37,364 nucleotides of DNA from Nodosilinea nodulosa PCC 7104 (GCF_000309385.1 NZ_JH976537.1:5788580-5825943), one strand, 5' to 3'; positions 17,257 to 26,108 are shown, counted from the first letter of the stretch. The notes: generated by a model not told the origin, from the sequence alone. Translations and numbers: made by a program.

Positions 17257-18000
17257 ATGAACGCACAAACCGCCCCAGACAGCGCCGCCTCAGACAGCGC
17301 CCCACCAGCCACCGTCGCCCTGGTGACCGGAGCCAATCGGGGCATTGGGCTGGAGATAACTCGCCAGCTAGCGATCGCGGGGATGACGGTAATTTTGGGC
17401 AGCCGCGACCGGTCCAAAGGAGAGGCGGCGGCGGCCCCCCTAGGGCAGGCGGGGCTTGCGGTTGTGCCCATGGCCCTCGATGTCACCGACCCAGACAGCA
17501 TAGCGGAGCTGGCCCAGCAGCTTGAGCAGCGGTTTGGCCACCTCGACATTTTGATCAACAACGCCGGCATTCTCTACGACACCTGGCAGACGCCGAGCAA
17601 TGCCGATCTGGCGGTGGTGCAGGAGGCGATCGCCACCAATACCCTCGGCCCCTGGCGCATGGTTCAGGCGGTTTTGCCGCTGCTCAAGCGCAGCCAGCGG
17701 GGGCGAATCGTCAATGTCTCCAGCGGGGCCGGAGCCTTCAGCAGCATGGGGGCGGGCACCCCCGCCTACAGCCTCTCAAAAGCGGCCCTAAATGCCCTGA
17801 CCCGGCTGCTGGCCGCCGACCTGAAGGGCAGCGGCATTCTGGTCAATGCGGTTTGCCCGGGCTGGGTGGCCACCGACATGGGCGGCACGGGCGGTCGCCC
17901 GGTGGCCGACGGCGCCGCCGGAATTGTCTGGGCGGCGACGCTGCCCGCCGATGGCCCCACGGGCGGCTTCTTTCGCGATCGCCAGCCCCTGGACTGGTGA
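17257..18000 (+). CDS. Short-chain dehydrogenase/reductase
   Basis: The protein has 247 residues. The Rossmann start is TGANRGIG (Thr24-Gly31), then LDILINNAG (NNAG at 101-104), the catalytic Ser in IVNVSSGAGAF and Tyr171-x3-Lys175 in AYSLSKAALNAL. This is a complete classical SDR. Its pattern (GPWRMVQAVLPLLKRSQRG, CPGWVATDMGG) resembles carbonyl-reductase-like SDRs acting on small aldehydes, ketones or quinones with NADPH; the substrate is unknown. I take the ATG at 17257, since the frame upstream to 17131 has no SDR homology. It is not obviously tied to hopanoid synthesis although next to shc. Confidence 0.9.
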   Translation: MNAQTAPDSAASDSAPPATVALVTGANRGIGLEITRQLAIAGMTVILGSRDRSKGEAAAAPLGQAGLAVVPMALDVTDPDSIAELAQQLEQRFGHLDILINNAGILYDTWQTPSNADLAVVQEAIATNTLGPWRMVQAVLPLLKRSQRGRIVNVSSGAGAFSSMGAGTPAYSLSKAALNALTRLLAADLKGSGILVNAVCPGWVATDMGGTGGRPVADGAAGIVWAATLPADGPTGGFFRDRQPLDW

Positions 18001-18065
18001 GCAAGTGGTAGGCCCAGGCGGCGGGGGCCACCCCATTCAGGTCATTTACCGGAGATAATGTCCCC

Positions 18066-18290
18066 ATGATTTCGGCAACCATTCCCGACTCGGCCCTGGC
18101 AGAGGCCTGGCAAGCCTGGTTAAAGGCTCAGGTCTTGCAGCTCAGCGTCGACACCCTCCAGTCCAACGCGGTGACCTGCACCGCCTGCGGTGAGGTCTTG
18201 GGCACCTACATCGTCGACTACCAGGGCCACCAGTTTCGGCTGTCCCTGGAGGAAGCCTACGGATTTCTCAAATTCATCCAGGCAGGCTAG
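18066..18290 (+). CDS. Small conserved hypothetical protein with a CxxC pair
   Basis: The protein has 74 residues and starts MISATIPDSALAEAWQAWL. One Cys pair, TCTACGEVLG (about 38-47), precedes a short beta-like segment (TYIVDYQGHQFRLS) and a final helix. A single CxxC could bind metal as a dimer or act in redox, but nothing proves this. Its TAG stop (18288-18290) and the convergent gene's TAG stop (complement of 18287-18289) share the palindrome CTAG, so the two genes end back to back with a 4-bp overlap. The family is not recognised beyond resembling small cyanobacterial proteins. Confidence 0.6.
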   Translation: MISATIPDSALAEAWQAWLKAQVLQLSVDTLQSNAVTCTACGEVLGTYIVDYQGHQFRLSLEEAYGFLKFIQAG

Positions 18291-19180
18291 CGTCTGCCAG
18301 CCGCCCCCGGCCCCGGGTTGGTGCACTGGTCGGGGGACAGATCGACAATCAGCGGCACTCCGTCGATGGTGGAGGTGCGGGGCAGCCAGCCGCGCTTGCC
18401 CCTGTAGATGGCCACCTCAACGAACGATCGCCCCCCGGATACCACCGTCGTGGGCGGGTTGGTGGTGGCGTAGGCAATGTCATTGGGATTGAAGTAATCG
18501 TCCGTAGCGGCGTTGGCCGCCGGGCGGGAGAACACGCTGAGCCGATCTTTGACCACAAAGCAGTAGGGCCTGCCGGAGGAACTGCCGCCAGTGCTCCCAG
18601 CCCCAGCCGCCCCCGGCCCCGGGTTGGTGCACTGGTCGCGGGATAGATCGACAATCAGCGGCACCCCGTCGATGGTGGAGGTGCGGGGCAGCCAGCCGCG
18701 CTTGCCGCCGTAGATGGCCACCTCAACGAACGATCGCCCCCCGGACACCACCGTCGTGGGCGGGTTGGTGGTGGCGTAGGCAATGTCATTGGGAACGAAG
18801 TAATCGTTCGTAGCGGCATTGGCCGCCGGGCGGGAGAACACGCTGAGCCGGTCTTTGACCACAAAGCAGTAGGGCCTGTCGGAGGAACTGCCGCCAGTGC
18901 TCCCAGCCCCAGCTGCCCCCGGCCCCGGGTTGGTGCACTGGTCGCGGGATAGATCAACAATCAGCGGCACCCCGTCGATGGTGGAGGTGCGGGGCAGCCA
19001 GCCGCGCTTGCCGCCGTAGATGGCCACCTCAACGAACGATCGCCCCTCGGACACCACCGTCGTAGGCGGGTTGGTGGTGGCGTAGGCAATGTCATTGGGG
19101 TTGAAGTAATCGCCCGTAGCGGCGTTGGCGACCGGATGGGAGAACACGCTGAGCCGATCTCTGACCACAAAGCAGTAGGG
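18287..19180. repeat. 306-bp tandem repeat, about 2.9 copies
   Basis: The DNA repeats with a strict 306-bp period: 18875-19180, 18569-18874 and 18287-18568 (the last shortened). As a check, the same GGGTTG marker falls at 18315, 18621 and 18927. Copies are nearly identical at DNA level, including silent sites, so this is a likely place for unequal recombination and for assembly collapse. Confidence 0.95.
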
Positions 19181-19294
19181 AGCGCTGGAGGAACTACCCT
19201 GGGCGATCGCAGGGGCTAGAGCCAGAGGACTTGCCCAAACGGCGGCGCTGAGCAGAGCTAACAGACCTTTGAGAGAAAACCGGACAGAGGTCAT
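18287..19294 (-). CDS. Secreted protein of three near-identical 102-residue repeats
   Basis: The protein has 335 residues. A signal peptide (LLALLSAAVWASPLALAPA, cut after AIAQ or nearby) precedes three tandem units beginning PYCFVV at residues 39, 141 and 243. Each has RLSVFS, DIAYATTNPPTTVV, SFVEVAIY, KRGWLPRTSTIDGVPLIVDL and DQCTNPGPG, then a Gly/Ser-rich linker (GSTGGSSS). The core looks like a small beta-rich, SH3-like wall-binding fold (inferred), and each unit has two Cys that could form a disulphide. The units differ at only a few positions, so the duplication is recent or kept uniform by recombination. Probably periplasmic or extracellular; the function is unknown. Confidence 0.85.
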   Translation of the reverse strand: MTSVRFSLKGLLALLSAAVWASPLALAPAIAQGSSSSAPYCFVVRDRLSVFSHPVANAATGDYFNPNDIAYATTNPPTTVVSEGRSFVEVAIYGGKRGWLPRTSTIDGVPLIVDLSRDQCTNPGPGAAGAGSTGGSSSDRPYCFVVKDRLSVFSRPAANAATNDYFVPNDIAYATTNPPTTVVSGGRSFVEVAIYGGKRGWLPRTSTIDGVPLIVDLSRDQCTNPGPGAAGAGSTGGSSSGRPYCFVVKDRLSVFSRPAANAATDDYFNPNDIAYATTNPPTTVVSGGRSFVEVAIYRGKRGWLPRTSTIDGVPLIVDLSPDQCTNPGPGAAGRR

Positions 19295-19578
19295 TTGGGG
19301 TGTCTCCTATAGCAAATGGGTCTCTTAAGTAGAAAACCATAGATCGCCGTAGACAGGGTTAGTTTAACTACAACTTGATCGGTCAATTCCCCGCTGAGCA
19401 CTCTAAACCACCAATCATCCCCCCCGACCATCCCCAGGTCTGCGGGCGATCGCCCCTGCCCCACCTTCGGAGGCTGGAGAATCCGCCAGGCCGTGCCGCC
19501 GCCGTGCCGCCGAGGCAATCGTGCTAATAAAAGAGGGGCCGCGAGAGAGGGGCCACCGTTCTTTAACGTTTGCTGAGT

Positions 19579-20211
19579 ATGACCAATCCGCTGATTTCCT
19601 TTGCCCTGGGCACCCTGGCCGCGCTGTTTCCCATTGCCAACCCGATTGGGGCACTGCCCATTTTCTATGGTTTAACAGCGACAGATACGCCTCGCTTTCG
19701 CCTGCGCCAGGCCCAGAAGATTGCCGTCAACGTGGTCGTGGTGCTGGGGGTATTTTTGCTGGGGGGCAGGCTCATTCTGAGCTTTTTTGGCCTGTCGCTG
19801 GGCGTTCTGCAGATTGCCGGGGGCCTGATTGTGGCCCACACGGCCTGGCAAATGGTGACCTCCCACGGGCGCATTACCCCAGCGGAGCAGAGCGAAGCCG
19901 TGGACAAAGACGATATTTCCTTTACGCCCATGGCGATTCCCATGATCAGCGGCCCTGGGGCGATCGGGGTGGTGATTGGGCAGGCGACCCGGGCCAGCGG
20001 CTGGAGCGAGTACACCGGCTGCCTGCTGGGCATTGTGGCGCTGGGGATAGTGCTGTACCTGTGCCTGGTGCTAGGAGAATCGCTGATTGAGCGCATGGGG
20101 ACCACGGGGCTAGGGGCGCTCAACCGCATCCTGGGGTTTTTAATTCTGGCGATCGCGGTTCAGCTCATGGCCGATGGCGTTTTGGCGCTGCTGAAGCCGG
20201 TGCTGCCCTAG
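19579..20211 (+). CDS. MarC-family (UPF0056) integral membrane protein
   Basis: The protein has 210 residues and about six membrane helices. The N-terminal FALGTLAALFPIANPIGALP is the family hallmark (NPIG), and a second half repeats it with FTPMAIPMISGPGAIGVVIG. The family was named for supposed multiple-antibiotic resistance; some relatives transport neutral amino acids and for most the substrate is unknown. The ATG at 19579 is chosen over the TTG at 19570 because family members start just before the first helix. It is followed 29 bp later by a strong hairpin, so it is probably the last gene of its transcript. Confidence 0.9.
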   Translation: MTNPLISFALGTLAALFPIANPIGALPIFYGLTATDTPRFRLRQAQKIAVNVVVVLGVFLLGGRLILSFFGLSLGVLQIAGGLIVAHTAWQMVTSHGRITPAEQSEAVDKDDISFTPMAIPMISGPGAIGVVIGQATRASGWSEYTGCLLGIVALGIVLYLCLVLGESLIERMGTTGLGALNRILGFLILAIAVQLMADGVLALLKPVLP

Positions 20212-20240
20212 AATGCAGGCCTGGGTCGCTATACAAAAAA

Positions 20241-20264
20241 TCAGGAAGCGCGCACGCTTCCTGA
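20241..20264. terminator. Perfect 10-bp stem hairpin after the MarC-family gene
   Basis: TCAGGAAGCG (20241-20250), loop CGCA and CGCTTCCTGA (20255-20264). The stem is preceded by AAAAAA, so it would have a T-run on the opposite strand; on the plus strand no T-run follows. It may terminate minus-strand transcripts better than plus-strand ones. Confidence 0.6.
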
Positions 20265-20271
20265 CGGGTGA

Positions 20272-20309
20272 GTGTGAGGAGTGATCATCTGTGTGAGGAG
20301 TGATCATCT
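20272..20309. repeat. 19-bp tandem duplication
   Basis: GTGTGAGGAGTGATCATCT occurs twice without a gap (20272-20290 and 20291-20309). Each contains the palindrome TGATCA. The role is unknown; it may be a simple duplication. Confidence 0.85.
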
Positions 20310-20447
20310 TTAAATTAGGCGGCCCATGGGTCAAAGGGATGACGGTGATATGCCATTTAGTTGTCGCCGCCGTCAGCCCGAAACAATTTGACCAACCAGG
20401 CCCTAGGGCTTGACCAAGTTAATTGTGGCACGGGGCAATGGCCTGGG

Positions 20448-20507
20448 TATACGGTCCACGGTATACGGTTCACGGCTTACTTTAAACCGTATACCGTGAA
20501 CCGTATA
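20448..20507. repeat. Compound inverted/direct repeat (TATACGGTTCACGG units)
   Basis: The left arm (20448-20475) is two direct copies of TATACGGTYCACGG. After a short loop, the right arm (20484-20507) is the reverse complement, giving a stem of about 24 bp with a few mismatches. It lies in a gene-free gap of about 440 bp. It looks like a dispersed palindromic element rather than a terminator, since no T-run follows. Confidence 0.75.
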
Positions 20508-20650
20508 TCCTGCCTTACCTACCATCTTTGGCCTGGCCGTCTACTAGACCTGAAGACTGAAATATCTCCACCATTTTGGCGCGCTTGGCTCCCTAGCTCC
20601 CCTGCCCCCTTAGCTTTTGGCAATAGTCCCTAAACTTCCGCCATTGAGGA

Positions 20651-21649
20651 TTAGGGAACCGTGACGACGATTTTGCCGTTTTGCTGGTTGGATTCCATGT
20701 ACCGATGGGCCGCCACGATCTGATCGAGGGTAAAGACGCGATCGATGACGGGCGCCAGCCTGCCAGCGGCCAGCCCGTCGTAAACATATCGTTTGGCGGG
20801 GGCCAGCTTGACCGGGTTGCTCGTAATTTCAAACAGCGTGTAGCCCTGCACCCTGAGTCCTTTTTTGAGGGCCGCAAACAGCGGAAAAGGAGTTCCCCCC
20901 TCGGGGCCAAGCGCTCCGTACACAAAAATTGTGGCGCCGGGGGCGGCGGCCTTGGCCAGAGTCTTTAGCAGCGGGCCTGCCACCGCGTCAAAAATGAGGT
21001 TAGCCCCGCGACCGCCGCTGATCGCCATCACGCGGTCGGCCAGGTCTTCTTCCTCGGTGACAATCACGTAGTCGGCACCGTGGTCGAGCAGGGTTTGCCG
21101 TTTGGCCCGGCCTCGGGTGGTGGCGATCGCCACGGCCCCGGCGGCTTTGACAATCTGAATCGCCGAGTAGCCCACGCTGCTGCTCGCCGCCGTAATCACC
21201 ACCACATCTCCGGCCTTGATCTGGCCGTACTCGACCAGCGCCCCGTAGGCCGTCAGGTACGACATCCAAATGGCGGTGCCCTGCTGGGCTGAGAGACCAT
21301 TGGGGTAGGCGGCCACCGCCGTCGCCGGAACGATCGCGCTCTCCCCGTACACCCCGTACTGTTTCATCGAAAAGGCTGGAATGGTGCTGACGCGATCGCC
21401 CACGCTGACCTCCGTCACCCCCGCCCCGACGGCATCTACAACGCCAGAGGCTTCATAGCCCAGGGTCGAGGGCAGCTGGTCGGGCTGCTCCAGGTACTTC
21501 CCCTCCCGAAAGCTCACCTCCGAGCGGTTCAGGCCAAAGGCCTCTACGGCCAGCCTCACCTCGCCGGGGCCGGGGGCGCGGAGCGCTTCCTCGTGGATCT
21601 GGAGCACCTCCGCGCCGCCATACTCATAAAACCGAACAATTTTTGGCAT
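20651..21649 (-). CDS. Zinc-independent MDR-family quinone oxidoreductase/dehydrogenase
   Basis: The protein has 332 residues. The N-terminal GroES-like domain (LGYEASGVVDAVGAGVTEV, VGDRV) lacks the catalytic-zinc GHE motif. The nucleotide-binding domain has VVVITAASSSVGYSAIQIVK (AxxSSVG replaces the usual GxGxxG). This pattern fits NADPH:quinone reductase-like members that reduce quinones or enones. The ATG at 21649 (MPKIVRFYEYGG) is preferred; a longer frame to 21751 is not family-like. The second MDR gene ends 115 bp upstream on the same strand, so the two may share a transcript. Confidence 0.85.
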   Translation of the reverse strand: MPKIVRFYEYGGAEVLQIHEEALRAPGPGEVRLAVEAFGLNRSEVSFREGKYLEQPDQLPSTLGYEASGVVDAVGAGVTEVSVGDRVSTIPAFSMKQYGVYGESAIVPATAVAAYPNGLSAQQGTAIWMSYLTAYGALVEYGQIKAGDVVVITAASSSVGYSAIQIVKAAGAVAIATTRGRAKRQTLLDHGADYVIVTEEEDLADRVMAISGGRGANLIFDAVAGPLLKTLAKAAAPGATIFVYGALGPEGGTPFPLFAALKKGLRVQGYTLFEITSNPVKLAPAKRYVYDGLAAGRLAPVIDRVFTLDQIVAAHRYMESNQQNGKIVVTVP

Positions 21650-21763
21650 GGTCCCCATACTCCATTCACGTCCGGGGGAGACGAACCCCAGGCGGGGCGG
21701 CTGTAAACCTGCCGCAACCCCCAGACGGTTGGGTGGACCCTGCCCACCCAACTCGATCGCGGG

Positions 21764-22885
21764 TCAGCCCACAACTGCCCCGCGATCGGGGTTGGGAATC
21801 GTCGCCACCTGGTCACTCCCAATGGCATCGTGGTTCCGCAGGGTCTCCATATCAATAACGTAGCGAAAATCGCTGCTGCTAGCGCTGGCCAGGTTGTCAA
21901 ACACATCGTTGATCTCGTCGATGCCGACCATCTTGATCTTGGGCGCGATGTTGTGTTTGGCGCAGAGATCGAGCACTTCCTGGGTATCGGCGATGCCGCC
22001 AATCAGCGACCCCGCCAGGGTGATCCGGTTAAACACCAGCGGGCCAGGGGAAAACTCCGGAAAACTGATCATATTGCCGACCACGATCAGCGCCGAGTTG
22101 GGCTTCATCAGGGCAATGTAGGGAGCAATGTCGTGGGCCACCGGAATGGTGTTGATCATCATATCGAGGCTTTGGGCCGCCGCCTGCATCTGGGCCTCGT
22201 CGGTGGAAATGACGACCTGATCAGCGCCCAACTTTAAAATGTCGTCTTTGTTGGCGGCGCTGCGCGTGAACGCCACCACCTCGGCCCCGAGGGCTTTGCC
22301 AATCTGCACGGCCATGTGGCCCAGCCCGCCAATGCCGACCACGCCGAGCCGCTGCCCCGGTTGCAGCTTCCAGTGCTTCATCGGCGCGTAGACCGTAATC
22401 CCCGCGCAGAGGATCGGCCCCGCGATCGCAGGGTCCAGCGCATCGGGCACCCGCAGCACAAACTCCTGGCGGACAATAATGTCGGTCGTATAGCCGCCGT
22501 AGGTGTTGTTGTCGTTCGAGGCCGAGGAGCCGTTGTAGGTAAACGTGAGGCCCTTGGGGCCAGAACAATAGTTTTCCTCCCCGGCCCTACAGGAGTCGCA
22601 GACCTGGCAGCTGTTGACCATGCAGCCCACCCCGACGCGATCGCCCTCCTTAAACTGGGTCACCCCGTCACCCACCGCAGAGACCACCCCGATAATTTCA
22701 TGCCCCGGCACGCAGGGATAAATGGTGTTGCCCCAGTCGTTGCGGGCCTGGTGCAGATCGGAGTGGCAGACGCCGCAGTGGGTAATTTTAATTGCCACTT
22801 CCCCGGCGTTGAGGCCCTTGCGCTCAAACGTAACCGGGCCTAGCAATCCATCAGCGCTGTGCAAGCCAAAACCAAATACTTTCAT
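21764..22885 (-). CDS. Zinc-dependent alcohol dehydrogenase (cinnamyl-alcohol/YahK type)
   Basis: The protein has 373 residues. The catalytic zinc site is seen in HCGVCHSDLHQARNDWG (Cys and the following His) with GHEIIGVV. The structural zinc cysteines are NSCQVCDSCRAGEENYC. The cofactor-binding site is LGVVGIGGLGHMAVQIGKALG, with TRSAAN after it, suggesting NADPH. This matches aldehyde reductases of the CAD family, which interconvert aldehydes and alcohols. All zinc ligands look present, so it should be active. It lies between two other MDR genes on the same strand. The 250-bp upstream gap has a perfect palindrome at 23035-23064 that could be an operator. Confidence 0.92.
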   Translation of the reverse strand: MKVFGFGLHSADGLLGPVTFERKGLNAGEVAIKITHCGVCHSDLHQARNDWGNTIYPCVPGHEIIGVVSAVGDGVTQFKEGDRVGVGCMVNSCQVCDSCRAGEENYCSGPKGLTFTYNGSSASNDNNTYGGYTTDIIVRQEFVLRVPDALDPAIAGPILCAGITVYAPMKHWKLQPGQRLGVVGIGGLGHMAVQIGKALGAEVVAFTRSAANKDDILKLGADQVVISTDEAQMQAAAQSLDMMINTIPVAHDIAPYIALMKPNSALIVVGNMISFPEFSPGPLVFNRITLAGSLIGGIADTQEVLDLCAKHNIAPKIKMVGIDEINDVFDNLASASSSDFRYVIDMETLRNHDAIGSDQVATIPNPDRGAVVG

Positions 22886-23034
22886 GCTCTATGTCCTTTG
22901 GGTCGTCGAGTCGGTAACCAAGAGTCAGTAGCCAAAATTTCAGACGGCTGTGTCGGCAAAGCCTTTAATCCTTAGCCGTAGTAAATTCAACGCCAAAGAC
23001 AGCGTTGGCGACACTACCCAAGGGGGGATATAGC

Positions 23035-23064
23035 CCAACGTTTGAACGAACGTTCAAACGTTGG
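23035..23064. repeat. 30-bp perfect palindrome (14-bp arms, 2-bp centre)
   Basis: CCAACGTTTGAACG (23035-23048), AA, then CGTTCAAACGTTGG (23051-23064). It sits between two same-strand oxidoreductase genes. The core GAACGAACGTTC resembles TetR-family operators, but similar cores also occur inside the palindromic elements at 28561 and 37186, so it may be a short member of that repeat family. Confidence 0.8.
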
Positions 23065-23132
23065 AACGCTCATAGAAAACATGCCTTGCCAGACTGGCTA
23101 CAGCGATATGACAGAGCGCCGGGGGAAAGGCG

Positions 23133-24137
23133 TCAGGCCAGCTTCACCACCATCTTGCCGATGTTTCTGCCCTCAAACAGACCCAGAAATGCGCCTACGG
23201 CCTGGTCAATGCCGGTTACCACGGTTTCCTCGTGCTTCAGCCGCCCAGCGCGAAAATAGTCTCCCACCTCCTGCTTAAATTCAGCCTGCCGATCTAGCCA
23301 ATCGCTGACAATTAGCTCTTTCATCGTCAGCCGCTTGGTAATCATGTTGAAAAGATTGGTGGGGCCGGGCTGGGGAGAGGTAGTGTTGTAGTCGGAAATG
23401 CTGCCACAGGCGATAATTCGACCATGTACCCGCAGCGTTGCCAGGGCCGCTTCCAGCATTTCGCCGCCAACATTGTCGAAATAGACATCAATGCCCTCCG
23501 GGGCGGCCTGATTTAGCGATTCAACGGCGGACTGGGTTTTGTAGTTAAAGGCTTCGTCAAAGCCGCAGTCTTCCTTCAAAAACCTGATTTTCTCCGCTGA
23601 CCCAGCCGCTCCAATTACCCGACAGCCCCGCAGCTTTGCCAACTGCCCAGCCACGCTGCCCACGGCCCCAGCCGCCCCCGAAATAAATACGATGTCGCCT
23701 GCCTTAACCTCGACCATCGTTAGCCCGGCCCAGGCCGTCATGCCAGTCATGCCCATGGTGCCGAGGTAAACCGAGAGGGGCTGAATCTCACCCCTGACCA
23801 AATGCAGAGCCTCAGGACCAGCCGTAAAATACTCTCGCCAACCCAAACTAGAGGTGACAATATCCCCTGGGCTGAAGGCCGGGGTGCGCGACTCGATCAC
23901 CTCTCCCACCGCCCCGCCCTCCAGGGGCTGACCCAGCTGGAAGGGCGAAACGTAGGATTTTCCCTCGTTCATGCGGCCGCGCATGTAGGGATCGACCGAC
24001 ATGTAGAGATTGCGCACCAAAACCTGCCCCTCTAGCGGCGGCCCTACCTCCGTTTGGGCCAGGGCAAAGTTAGCTGCGGTGGGCATTCCCTGGGGTCGGG
24101 AAACCAACCTGATTTCGCGACTGGTGATAGAGGCCAT
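23133..24137 (-). CDS. NADP-dependent enone/alkenal oxidoreductase (LTB4DH/CurA-like)
   Basis: The protein has 334 residues. It has an MDR fold of the prostaglandin/leukotriene B4 dehydrogenase type: LYMSVDPYMRGRMNEG early, VFISGAAGAVGSVAGQLAKL for NADPH binding, GFDEAFNYKT, and GIDVYFDNVGGEMLEAALA near the active site. It has no zinc ligands. Members reduce the double bond of alpha,beta-unsaturated aldehydes and ketones, often protecting against reactive carbonyls. It is third in a run of MDR genes, separated from the previous one by the palindrome-bearing gap, so it has its own or a shared upstream promoter. Confidence 0.93.
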   Translation of the reverse strand: MASITSREIRLVSRPQGMPTAANFALAQTEVGPPLEGQVLVRNLYMSVDPYMRGRMNEGKSYVSPFQLGQPLEGGAVGEVIESRTPAFSPGDIVTSSLGWREYFTAGPEALHLVRGEIQPLSVYLGTMGMTGMTAWAGLTMVEVKAGDIVFISGAAGAVGSVAGQLAKLRGCRVIGAAGSAEKIRFLKEDCGFDEAFNYKTQSAVESLNQAAPEGIDVYFDNVGGEMLEAALATLRVHGRIIACGSISDYNTTSPQPGPTNLFNMITKRLTMKELIVSDWLDRQAEFKQEVGDYFRAGRLKHEETVVTGIDQAVGAFLGLFEGRNIGKMVVKLA

Positions 24138-24403
24138 AGGTTTTTTTAGCTAAGGGGGCTGAATTGCTGAGCAATTTGAAACTCGAATGGCTTCAGTCTA
24201 AACAATTGCTTCTCCCTCGCCCGGTTTAATCCCCTGCGGCTCAGATTGTGCTGAACTCAGGCGACAGCGCGATCTGAGTGGGCGAAACGGCGATCTCTAT
24301 GGGCGGTCCCAAGGCCCGCAGACCGCAGAATTCACCGATCGCGGTGTTCACCCCGCCCGATCGCGGGCAACCCTGCCTTGCCAAGTTGTTCTGGCCTCCG
24401 CTG

Positions 24404-24425
24404 ACCCCGCTGGCAGCGGCGGGGT
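24404..24425. terminator. GC-rich hairpin at the end of the DsbA-like gene
   Basis: ACCCCGC (24404-24410) and GCGGGGT (24419-24425) pair over an 8-base loop just beyond the minus-strand stop at 24431. A short T-rich stretch follows on the plus strand. It is a plausible but unproven terminator. Confidence 0.4.
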
Positions 24426-24430
24426 TTGAT

Positions 24431-25108
24431 TTAGCACCAGGATTGTTCGCCGGGGGGATTGTGCAGCAGTTCTCGAATATTGGCTTCGATCACCCGGTAG
24501 CCCACATTGCCGTTCAGCCGTTGCCGCCCTTCATTAAAAATCAGCGTGGGGCTGACAGATACCGTATGCTCCTTAACCAGGTCAAAATCCTTGGAGAGTT
24601 GAGCGTAGGCCTCGCCACTGTCGATCTGCTCCTGAATGGCGGCGATCGGCAGCCCCAGATCTTTGGCAATGGCACACTGCACGTTGCGGTCAGAGACATT
24701 CATCACCCGGGCAAAAAAGGCCTCCCGAAAGGCCCAGGCAGCCTGCTCAAAAATCTTCTCTGACGTTGGGACAAGGCCTTTGATTTCCAGCAGGCGAATG
24801 GCATGGAGAAACAAATGGCAGGATAGGGAAGAGGGCGGCCTCACGTCGGCCCAAATATCGGGATGAATGGTGACGTGGTCGAATTTTTTGCCGACCTCGT
24901 GAATGTGAGAGCTGTAGCCTGGAACGCCGCCGCGATCGCGCCAGTTCTTCTCCAGTTTTTCGCGGGCATTCCCAAATACCGAGACAAAGTGTAGATCAAT
25001 TTCAATTTTGTCTTGAAAGGTGGCTTTCAGTTCATCGAGCCGAATTTGAGCAATGTAGGCCCACACGCAAAGAATGTCGGAAAAGTAGGAGATACGAATA
25101 GGTTCCAT
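24431..25108 (-). CDS. DsbA-family (2-hydroxychromene-2-carboxylate isomerase/FrnE-like) protein
   Basis: The protein has 225 residues. The start IRISYFSDILCVWAYIAQIR matches the thioredoxin-fold active-site loop of the DsbA/HCCA family, with a single Cys (Cys14, S-D-I-L-C) instead of CxxC. An all-helical insertion follows (about 60-170). The cis-Pro loop is TVSVSPTLIFNEGRQRLNG, and the end is GYRVIEANIREL. Loss of the first Cys argues against disulphide exchange and for glutathione-dependent or isomerase-like chemistry; the substrate is unknown. No signal peptide, so it is cytosolic. It stands alone, divergent from the DUF899 gene. Confidence 0.82.
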   Translation of the reverse strand: MEPIRISYFSDILCVWAYIAQIRLDELKATFQDKIEIDLHFVSVFGNAREKLEKNWRDRGGVPGYSSHIHEVGKKFDHVTIHPDIWADVRPPSSLSCHLFLHAIRLLEIKGLVPTSEKIFEQAAWAFREAFFARVMNVSDRNVQCAIAKDLGLPIAAIQEQIDSGEAYAQLSKDFDLVKEHTVSVSPTLIFNEGRQRLNGNVGYRVIEANIRELLHNPPGEQSWC

Positions 25109-25336
25109 CGGGCTTTAGCGGTAGAAGGGACAGGGGCGAGGAGCAGGAGGGTGCCCAGAGAGGGCGAATAGTCTTCGGGGCGACGGGAACGGCTTGCCTC
25201 TGCAAAACCGACATTAAAAAATCGCTCCCCTGTCGATTTTCCCCCGAGCCAGACGACTACTCAATACAAATGCCCATTTTGCTGGCGTGACAGGCCGTTT
25301 CTAGCGAACGGTCATACAAGCAAAGGAGACCCAACC

Positions 25337-26068
25337 ATGCAAAGTACCACCCTTGCCCATCCGCCCATAGTCTCGCGATCGCTCTGGCTGACGGAGCGAA
25401 AAGCGCTTCTAGCCGCAGAGAAAGAACTGACTCGACAGCGCGATCGCGTCAACGCCCAGCGGCGGCGATTGCCCATGGTCAAGCTCGAAAAACCCTACTC
25501 CTTCGACGGACCCGAAGGCAAAACCAGCTTGCTCGATCTGTTCGAAGGTCGCCACCAGCTGATCGTCTATCACTTCATGTTCGACCCCGCCTGGGAGCAG
25601 GGCTGTAGGGGCTGTACCGGGCTGGTCAACGCCCTGGGCGACCTGAGTCTGCTGGGCGATCGCAACACCACCTTCGTACTCATCTCCCGCGCGCCGCTGC
25701 CAAAGCTGGAACGCTACAGGGCTGCCCAGCGCTGGAGCTGGCCCTGGTTCTCCAGCTTTGGCACCGACTTCAACTACGACTTCCACGTCACCCAGGACAA
25801 GTCCGTCGCACCGACGGAGTACAACTACCGCAGCCAGTCGGAGCTAGAAAGCTCGCCGGAAGGATCTAATGCTATGGCGGGCGAAAGCCACGGCATGAGC
25901 GTCTTCTTTCGTATTGACGACGACGTTTTTCACACCTACTCCACCTACGGCAGAGGTGTTGAAGGCCTGACCGACAGCTACAGCCTGCTCGATATCACTC
26001 CCTACGGGCGTCAAGAAGACTTTGAAGACTCGCCCCCCGGCTGGCCCCAAAAGCCAACCTACGGATAG
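25337..26068 (+). CDS. DUF899-family thioredoxin-like protein
   Basis: The protein has 243 residues. The family pattern is clear: an N-terminal helix rich in charge ([17 protein letters not shown]), then [20 protein letters not shown], the Cys motif [60 protein letters not shown] and the C-terminal PYGRQED. It is a thioredoxin-fold protein with CRGC as the likely redox site, probably cytosolic. DUF899 genes are often found with SnoaL-like and YCII genes, as here. AAAGGAGACC (about 25321-25330) gives a strong ribosome-binding site before the ATG at 25337. Confidence 0.92.
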   Translation: MQSTTLAHPPIVSRSLWLTERKALLAAEKELTRQRDRVNAQRRRLPMVKLEKPYSFDGPEGKTSLLDLFEGRHQLIVYHFMFDPAWEQGCRGCTGLVNALGDLSLLGDRNTTFVLISRAPLPKLERYRAAQRWSWPWFSSFGTDFNYDFHVTQDKSVAPTEYNYRSQSELESSPEGSNAMAGESHGMSVFFRIDDDVFHTYSTYGRGVEGLTDSYSLLDITPYGRQEDFEDSPPGWPQKPTYG

Positions 26069-26108
26069 GTTCACACCGCCCAGTACTCGCAGGCTGAAAT
26101 ATCTCCAC

